Shown: one piece after another, positions 9,301-13,137 of the stretch
How the letters are laid out: the number at the start of each line of letters is the position of its first letter
Position numbering within the stretch: position 1 is the first letter of the stretch
NCBI GenBank assembly: GCA_002411015.1
Contig: DHPY01000061.1
Span: 59,365 to 72,501, forward strand
Direction: 5' to 3'
Length of the DNA: 13,137 nucleotides
From: Armatimonadetes bacterium UBA5352
Lineage (GTDB): Bacteria; Armatimonadota; Zipacnadia; Zipacnadales; UBA5352
The notes under the pieces: model-generated
Told to the model about the DNA's origin: nothing
Database searches by the model: none
Seen by the model: the letters and a program-made list of their open reading frames with translations, nothing else
Translations under genes and position numbers: made by a program

Positions 9301-9757
9301 GACCTCCGAGGGCACGGACATCGTCGTGAGCATGCTCGATCCCGCCGCCGTCACCATCGAGACGCCTGCGGGACCGCTCAGCACGGACGCGCGCCTCGCG
9401 GTGGTGAGCCTGGCTGACGCACGCCCCGTCAGGGCGCAGATGGTCGAGGGGACCACGCTGCGGCTCGCGGAGTGCGAGCTCACGCTGGATGCTCCCGCGT
9501 TCGAGGGCGAGATCACCGGGAGCGGCTCCGAGGCCGGTCGCTCATGGTTTGAGGCGGCAGGTGCCCCTGAGGGCGGGGAGCTGACCGGTGACACGCTCCT
9601 GGTCGAGGACGGCGAGCATCTCCGGGCCTACCCGATCCGGGGCGTGGAGCCGGCGGCCGACGGGTTGCGCGTGCTCACGAAGCTCGACGGCACGGGCTTC
9701 GTGGCGCGCTCCGGAGAGCGCTGGCGCATCCCACGCGTGGCGAGCTGGGAGGGCTGA
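6341..9757 (+). CDS. secreted heparinase II/III family polysaccharide lyase with CxxC pairs and CBM-like insert
   Basis: This 1138-residue exported protein has a signal peptide (R-R-V-S-V-V-A-S-I-A-I-T core, cleavage near V-S-A|Q, residue 30). GTG 6341 follows GGAG by 4 bases; GTG 6347 and ATG 6356 are alternatives. An alpha/alpha toroid fills roughly 40-480. Two CxxC pairs, C-P-S-C at 114-117 and C-Q-V-C at 142-145, could bind one zinc. Candidate catalytic residues by analogy with heparinase II/alginate lyase families are N349/N350, Y399, H560-H562 in G-G-H-H-H-Y-D-S and H599 in R-A-H-N. The beta-sheet domain begins near 510 and holds the D-S-L-D-L-Y-Y-W and L-L-S-D-L-G-Y strands. Residues about 697-885 look like CBM4/9-type modules (V-D-D-V-E-I-R then P-N-P-S-A-E) inserted before the lyase domain resumes. 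It would cleave uronate-containing polymers by beta-elimination; the exact substrate is unknown. Confidence 0.85.
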   Translation: MPVFGMRRVSVVASIAITVLLMAVVLVSAQTDAPRVDPTDWSDWEKYRNADNHPCAEVKPEDLQRARANIARYDWAREYLGRVVSGADAVVDVLSAEYLEQMIPRTTPGGVGPCPSCRERGLPWHPNGQFSWSASDPEVIVCQVCKASFPNEDYPETVEVHSDWGGGQTISFYGGDTFKTFGYQFERPSFSGMIRRAKVNYVIGKVWTIAYAYALTEDPKYARATRDILLRFAEVLPGYLVRAGYGYGEYAPMDPHIAAKYINDLPEDELVYPPNVPDRKIYTGYWSASRLGTNGGDGGLVGHLAVAYDLTCLAEDGGTPVYSDEERLLIERDVLLEASYLLACDSAINNKSVSNRTGAALVGLVVGHPGLVHFGIEGFERTVNDWFLPDGGTSESPAYAMMTMGGIRRLPLAIRDYSDPPGYTTPGGTRLDGFNASRDTLYGDCWQGLIWTLQGNLKHTPDADSYRTTGISASDAELIALSYPTPQRLALLNELASGEGRPGSLQMATLYRDPAMNDREVAAFELPDMVFPHLAQGYLRGGENGRASTVMLNASDWGGHHHYDSLDLYYWKDGRELLSDLGYLWDHPDSGQTRATRAHNLVMIDEAGQRHQGRGGSFHLFSTLPGVKVMEASSNAYGDLYRRTCVQVEHAGGTYLADIFRAAGGRTRDYLFHGPHNDYEVTGLDLTPEPTAAEQGPLRFALRFHLGDVGEIFVDDVEIRPIDAAGNEGESIVPNPSAEAAEGAQRPSGWGLYGGNGTAEWGSGSPGRDDASCARMAATAPDEQGRVNQALICGDSNGYTGPNALVGEREQAYRVRFAIRGTGGAVSVGTVAWPNDPSTPDDRVHDPVQMKQSVVPGDEWQLCEGTFVLVPAAAETKMRNARVADGSAPWSVRWRWEDGYTFDALFPGSQDESVRLGDGWGQRDHRNTDRGATLPYVIRRGEAPGALDVFSTVFVGTADARQPVATNVRELPLPAEAPAGTVALAVETSEGTDIVVSMLDPAAVTIETPAGPLSTDARLAVVSLADARPVRAQMVEGTTLRLAECELTLDAPAFEGEITGSGSEAGRSWFEAAGAPEGGELTGDTLLVEDGEHLRAYPIRGVEPAADGLRVLTKLDGTGFVARSGERWRIPRVASWEG

Positions 9758-9771
9758 GCGCCCGGTTCAGC
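9753..9771. terminator. hairpin spanning both convergent stop codons
   Basis: The + strand reads GCTGAGC-GCCCG-GTTCAGC, a 7-pair stem (one G-U) with a 5-base loop. The left arm contains the TGA of the heparinase-like gene (9755-9757) and the right arm contains the complement of the UPF0371 TGA (9769-9767). There is no T-run on either side, so intrinsic termination is doubtful; on the minus transcript the stem has one A-C mismatch. Confidence 0.25.
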
Positions 9772-11290
9772 GCAGGAAATAGTCCGTGGCGGTCGGTCGG
9801 CCGTCGGTGGTCATCGCGATCCCGAGCTTCCGCAGCCCGGTCTCATCACCCGTGCCGGGGTCGTGGGTGAGGTGCATCTGCGTGCCACGCAGCTCCGGGA
9901 GCATCTCGATCCCCGCCTGTACCAGCGGGTTGCTCGCGGCGGTGATCCCAAGCGCGATCAGCACCTCCTGCACGTTCAGACTGGGTGAGGTTGAGCCGAG
10001 GTACTTGGCCTTCAGCTCAGTCAGATCCTCGATCACATCCGCGGGCAGCAGGTGGATGTGCGCGGGGATGCCTGCGAGGTGCTTGATTCCTTTGATCAGC
10101 GCGGCGGAGGCCGCATGGAAGAGCGTGGAGTTGCTCCCGGCGACGAGCGTGCCGTCATGCAACTGCAGCGCGGCGCCGCAGTAGAAGCCGTCATTGCCCT
10201 TCTGCCGCTCCTCCGCATCCACCGCAGCCTCGCGCGCCGGTGTCACCACGGGTCTGTCGGTTGGCCCGACGCCGAGGCGGGCCATCAACAGCTCCGTCCG
10301 CCGCACCGCCTGCGGAGAGCAGAGGCCCTGGATGACCTCGCGGTTGTGCCGGAAGTAGCGGCGGATGACCTCCTGCGTGGAGGCCTCGCGCACGAGTGCA
10401 TCATTGACGATCCCCGAGAAGGCGCGGTTGACGCCCATGTCTGTCGGCGACTGGTACGGAACCGTGCGACCGGTGTTCTCGGCGATGCGATCGAGGATCG
10501 CCTTGAGGATCGGGAAGTTCTCGACGTCCCGATTGTAGTTGACCACGACCTCGCCGTAGGCCTCCAGGTGGAATGGGTCCACCATCACGATGTCGCCGAG
10601 GTCGGCGGTCGCCGCCTCATAGGCGAGGTTCACCGGGTGGTCGGCGGGCAGATTCCAGATGGGGAAGGTCTCGAACTTCGCGTAGCCAGAGGGCGTACCC
10701 CGCCGCGTCTCGTGGTAGAGCTGGCACAGGCTCGTGGACATCTTCCCGCTGCCCGGGCCCGTCCCGGTGACTACCACGATAGGCGCGTCCGTCTCCACGT
10801 ACGGATTCTGGCCGTAGCCCTGCTCGCTCACGACGAACTCCACATCGTTCGGATAGCCGGGGATGTCCGCGTGCAGGTAGACCGGGATGCTCTTCGACTG
10901 CATCTGCCGCGTCAGCCGCTCCGACACAGGGCCCTCACCGTGACGAGTGAGCACCAGCGCAGAGGTCGAGATGCCCCAGTCGCGCAGGTCGTCTAACGCA
11001 CGAAGAGTGGCCAGGTCATAGGTCATGCCGAAGTCGCCGCGGATTCGGCCGCGCTCAAGATCGCCTGCGTAGACGCAGAAGACCACCTCGATCTGGTCGC
11101 GCAGACCGTGCAGCAGGCGCATCTTCACGTCCGGGTCGTAGCCGGGCAGCACGCGCGCGGCGTGGAAGTCCGAGGTCAGCTTTCCGCCGAACTCCAGGTA
11201 CAGCTTCCCCTCGAACCTATCCACGCGTTCGAGGATCGCCTCAGTCTGTTCGGCAAGGTAACGATCATTGTTAAATCCGAGCTCAGACAT
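9767..11290 (-). CDS. UPF0371/DUF1846 family protein
   Basis: This 507-residue protein is of about full family length. The ATG at 11290 is preceded by GAGG seven bases upstream (11301-11298). The family signature is strong: F-N-N-D-R-Y-L near the start, K-L-Y-L-E-F-G-G-K-L at 29-38 followed by D-F-H-A-A-R-V-L-P-G-Y, then R-I-R-G-D-F-G-M-T-Y-D near 82-92, and a conserved-looking C-terminus with L-K-A-K-Y-L-G and a terminal T-D-Y-F-L-R. A P-loop-like G-T-G-P-G-S-G-K-M-S-T lies at 176-186, suggesting nucleotide or phosphate binding. No signal peptide or membrane segment is visible, so it should be cytoplasmic. The biochemical function of the family is not established to my knowledge. It is convergent with the heparinase-like gene (9-base gap) and divergent from the reductase gene. 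Confidence 0.92.
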   Translation of the reverse strand: MSELGFNNDRYLAEQTEAILERVDRFEGKLYLEFGGKLTSDFHAARVLPGYDPDVKMRLLHGLRDQIEVVFCVYAGDLERGRIRGDFGMTYDLATLRALDDLRDWGISTSALVLTRHGEGPVSERLTRQMQSKSIPVYLHADIPGYPNDVEFVVSEQGYGQNPYVETDAPIVVVTGTGPGSGKMSTSLCQLYHETRRGTPSGYAKFETFPIWNLPADHPVNLAYEAATADLGDIVMVDPFHLEAYGEVVVNYNRDVENFPILKAILDRIAENTGRTVPYQSPTDMGVNRAFSGIVNDALVREASTQEVIRRYFRHNREVIQGLCSPQAVRRTELLMARLGVGPTDRPVVTPAREAAVDAEERQKGNDGFYCGAALQLHDGTLVAGSNSTLFHAASAALIKGIKHLAGIPAHIHLLPADVIEDLTELKAKYLGSTSPSLNVQEVLIALGITAASNPLVQAGIEMLPELRGTQMHLTHDPGTGDETGLRKLGIAMTTDGRPTATDYFLR

Positions 11291-11404
11291 CCCTACACCT
11301 CACGATATCAATGCCGCCGTCCGTGCACAGCCTCGGCTATTCATAGTGCGGGGCGCAGTGGAATCGGAGCGGGCGAAAAGCGGTCTGCAATATGAGCGAG
11401 GAGA

Positions 11405-11433
11405 ACAATAGCACACTTCTCGGATGAAGGTAA
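11405..11433 (-). promoter_or_regulatory. candidate sigma70-type promoter for the UPF0371 gene
   Basis: On the minus strand TTACCT and TATTGT are separated by exactly 17 bases, in the least GC-rich part of the intergenic region, about 115 bases before the ATG at 11290. The match is only 3 of 6 and 4 of 6 to the consensus, so this is a weak call that could be chance. Confidence 0.22.
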
Positions 11434-11508
11434 GGGGCCTTCGCGCGCGACGGCGGACGTTCACGGTATTCCGTCACAGACGGTCGCTGGATCAGGAGGT
11501 TCGTGATA

Positions 11509-11538
11509 CCCGCCTGTTGAAGACACGGCTTCAGCGGG
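11509..11538 (+). other. bulged hairpin in the reductase leader
   Basis: CCCGC (11509-11513) pairs with GCGGG (11534-11538) and TGAAG (11518-11522) pairs with CTTCA (11529-11533), with a 4-base bulge on the left and a 6-base loop. It lies 26 bases before the Shine-Dalgarno GGAG. No T-run follows. It could shape translation or be incidental. Confidence 0.25.
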
Positions 11539-11563
11539 CCTTCTCCGCGCCACTTCATCCCAT

Positions 11564-11567
11564 GGAG
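11564..11567 (+). promoter_or_regulatory. ribosome-binding site fixing the reductase start
   Basis: GGAG sits 9 bases before the ATG at 11577, a standard spacing. It overlaps the alternative ATG at 11562, which has no comparable site of its own, so 11577 is preferred. Confidence 0.6.
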
Positions 11568-11576
11568 ATCTGCACG

Positions 11577-12524
11577 ATGCTCTACCGCCGCCTCGGACGA
11601 ACCGAACTTGAGGTCTCGGAGCTGGCATACGGGGCGGCGCGGGGCGCCTCGCAGGACCCTCATGGCTTCATCGCAACCGTGCACGCGTGCATAGACGCGG
11701 GCATCAACTTCATTGACAGCGCCGCGGGCTACGATGGCGGCAACAGCGAGCGCACGCTCGGCGAGGCGCTCGCGGGACAGGATGACGTGCTCGTTGAGAC
11801 GAAATACTGCCCGTATGAGAGCTACCGCGTGGGAGCCGCCTACGTCGGCGATCCGGCCGAACTCGTCGCCTCAGCCGAGGAGAGCCTGCGCAGGCTGCGC
11901 CGCGACCACCTCGACGTCTTCCTCGCGCACGGGATGCGCACCCTCGAGAGCCTCGACCGGTTCATGAGTGACGGCTGCTACGAGGCGATGCTCGGCCTGC
12001 GCGAGCAGGGCAAAGTGCGCTTCATCGGCATCAGCGAACTCTCCGAGGGCGACGGCACTCACGAGGTCCTCAAGCAGGCGGTGCCGAGCGGCGCGTTCGA
12101 CGTGGTCATGCTCACGATCAACCTGATGCTCCAGACCGCCGAGGAGACCGTGATCCCGCTGTGTGGCGCGCACGATGTGGGGACGGTCGTGATGATGCCG
12201 CTCAACCAGTCCTCCGGCAGATCGGGCCTGACGAGCCTGCCCGCGGCGCTGGAGTTGGTTCGGCACTACATCGCGGCGGGGCAGTTGCCGGATGAGCCGC
12301 CCTACACCGACGCCGACCTGCTGGAGTTCCTCGAGCCCTACCCGGTGCCGGAGGCTGCCATCCGCTACGTCCTGTCCCACGACGTCTCGACCTGCTGCGT
12401 GGGCACGCGTTCGCCGGAGCGCCTCCAGGCGAACCTGCGGGCGATTGACTCTCCGTACCTCGACGAGCAGCGGCTGAGGCGGCTGGGTGAGCTCTTCGGC
12501 CGCATCCGCTGGCAGGCATTTTGA
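11577..12524 (+). CDS. aldo/keto reductase family oxidoreductase
   Basis: From the ATG at 11577 the protein is 315 residues, the normal size for a single-domain (beta/alpha)8 aldo/keto reductase, and opens with M-L-Y-R-R-L-G-R-T as most members do. The catalytic tetrad is visible: D47 in F-I-D-S-A-A-G-Y, Y52, K76 in V-E-T-K-Y and H118 in D-V-F-L-A-H. Near the C-terminus V-G-T-R-S-P-E-R-L-Q-A-N-L is the loop that usually grips the NADP phosphate. These enzymes reversibly reduce aldehydes or ketones, including sugars, in the cytoplasm; the substrate cannot be read here. The TGA overlaps a TTG in the frame of the next gene, whose preferred start is 23 bases on, so the two are likely co-transcribed. 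An upstream extension to 11424 is Arg-rich and lacks family similarity. Confidence 0.93.
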   Translation: MLYRRLGRTELEVSELAYGAARGASQDPHGFIATVHACIDAGINFIDSAAGYDGGNSERTLGEALAGQDDVLVETKYCPYESYRVGAAYVGDPAELVASAEESLRRLRRDHLDVFLAHGMRTLESLDRFMSDGCYEAMLGLREQGKVRFIGISELSEGDGTHEVLKQAVPSGAFDVVMLTINLMLQTAEETVIPLCGAHDVGTVVMMPLNQSSGRSGLTSLPAALELVRHYIAAGQLPDEPPYTDADLLEFLEPYPVPEAAIRYVLSHDVSTCCVGTRSPERLQANLRAIDSPYLDEQRLRRLGELFGRIRWQAF

Positions 12525-12538
12525 CGCGCCATCTACCT

Positions 12539-12543
12539 AAGGA
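12539..12543 (+). promoter_or_regulatory. ribosome-binding site for the dehydrogenase gene
   Basis: AAGGA lies 4 bases before ATG 12548 and 13 bases before ATG 12557. The first spacing is slightly short and the second long, so 12548 is preferred but not certain. It argues against the TTG at 12521 as the start. Confidence 0.5.
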
Positions 12544-12547
12544 CCGG

Positions 12548-13135
12548 ATGCCCACCATGAAGATACTGCAGGTGACCGCTCCGACAAGCTACGAGATCCT
12601 CGATCTACCCGTGCCGGCGCCGGGGCCCGGTGAGCTTCTCATGCGCGTCGAAGCGGTGAACACCTGCGTGCAGTGGGACCTGCACCTGCGCCACAACGAG
12701 CCGATGTTCGTCGGCCACCGGTTCCACTACCCCTACGCTCCGGGCCAGCCTGGTCATGAGGCCGCCGGCTACGTCGAGGCGGTCGGGCCGAAGGTCGGCT
12801 ACGCGCCGGGCGATCGCATCTGCGCCTGGCGCGACCAGGGCCACTCCGTCTGGGGCTGCTACGCGCAGTTCGCGATCCTGCAGGAGAAGAACGCCATCAG
12901 AGTCCCTGAGGGCCTGCCACACGCGAACTGGGCCTCGCTCGAGCTCGCGATGTGCGTCGCGACCGCGATGCTTGATCTGCGGGACACCGGCGCAATCGCC
13001 GGACAGCGCTTCGGGGTGAACGGCCTCGGCCCGGCCGGGCTGATCGCCCTGCAGATGGCGCGCGCGGAGGGAGCGGCGCAGGTGATCGGCTTCGACCCGA
13101 TGCCCGCGCGGCGCGAACTAGTGCAGCGTCCATAA
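12548..13135 (+). CDS. zinc-type medium-chain alcohol dehydrogenase, 3' part missing or truncated
   Basis: The visible 195 residues cover the GroES-like catalytic domain and the beginning of the Rossmann domain. Catalytic-zinc ligands are recognisable: C in N-T-C-V-Q-W-D-L-H, H and E in G-H-E-A-A-G, and C in L-A-M-C-V-A-T-A. The four-Cys structural zinc loop is absent, as in several sugar- or quinone-reductase-like branches. The dinucleotide motif is G-L-G-P-A-G, and the acidic D in G-F-D-P-M-P-A-R-R-E favours NAD(H). Family members are about 340 residues. Here the frame stops at TAA 13133-13135, two bases from the window end, right after R-R-E-L-V-Q-R, where relatives usually carry on with a leucine and glycine. 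An end-of-contig artefact or simple truncation is likely. It probably oxidises a polyol or sugar, and is paired with the upstream reductase. Confidence 0.88.
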   Translation: MPTMKILQVTAPTSYEILDLPVPAPGPGELLMRVEAVNTCVQWDLHLRHNEPMFVGHRFHYPYAPGQPGHEAAGYVEAVGPKVGYAPGDRICAWRDQGHSVWGCYAQFAILQEKNAIRVPEGLPHANWASLELAMCVATAMLDLRDTGAIAGQRFGVNGLGPAGLIALQMARAEGAAQVIGFDPMPARRELVQRP

Positions 13136-13137
13136 AA

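Larger units (their letters stand above)
11291..11576. other. divergent intergenic region upstream of UPF0371 and the reductase
   Basis: This 286-base stretch is less GC-rich than the genes around it in its 11330-11435 part. An Arg-rich in-frame extension of the reductase ORF runs back to 11424 but does not look like protein of this family. The stretch holds a candidate minus-strand promoter, two small hairpins (11471-11483, CCGTC-ACA-GACGG, and 11509-11538) and the reductase ribosome-binding site. I see no small gene in it. Confidence 0.5.

Noticed and set aside
11424..11576. N-terminal extension of the aldo/keto reductase
   Set aside because: It is Arg-rich with no family similarity; ATG 11577 has a well-spaced GGAG and gives the usual M-L-Y-R-R-L-G opening.

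Overview
The window is high-GC bacterial DNA, roughly two-thirds G+C by eye. It has Shine-Dalgarno starts, Sec signal peptides and dense coding, and I found no tRNA, rRNA, CRISPR array or mobile element. The gene mix (a DUF6785/DUF6784-like membrane protein, a PcRGLX/YetA-like protein, a secreted heparinase II/III-like protein, UPF0371 and two sugar-type dehydrogenases) resembles uncultured polysaccharide-degrading lineages such as Armatimonadota or Planctomycetota. That placement is inference. Six genetic units are visible.

Region 1 (2-1495, +) is the C-terminal part of a polytopic membrane protein cut by the left edge. Region 2 (6164-1602, -) is a very large secreted multidomain protein related to rhamnogalacturonan exolyase PcRGLX/YetA. 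Its reading frame is split by one in-frame TAG at 2984-2982, and the same frame then runs on for about 460 codons with clearly continuous protein sequence. Region 3 (6341-9757, +) is a secreted heparinase II/III-type polysaccharide lyase, divergent from region 2 across a 176-base intergenic stretch. Region 4 (11290-9767, -) is a UPF0371/DUF1846 protein, convergent with the lyase gene at 9 bases. Region 5 (11577-12524 and 12548 to the right edge, +) is an aldo/keto reductase followed closely by a zinc-type medium-chain dehydrogenase, which ends abnormally at the window edge.

A coherent but unproven picture is an acidic-polysaccharide locus. Two exported enzymes (regions 2 and 3) would attack uronate-containing polymers outside the cytoplasm, and cytoplasmic oxidoreductases (region 5) would process sugars. 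The membrane protein and UPF0371 have no established role here. No SusC/SusD-type import pair, sulfatase or local regulator is visible. The best leads are the in-frame amber codon in the giant lyase-like gene, its unusual C-terminal NEW3-like and amidotransferase-like extension, and a hairpin that contains both stop codons of the convergent lyase and UPF0371 genes.
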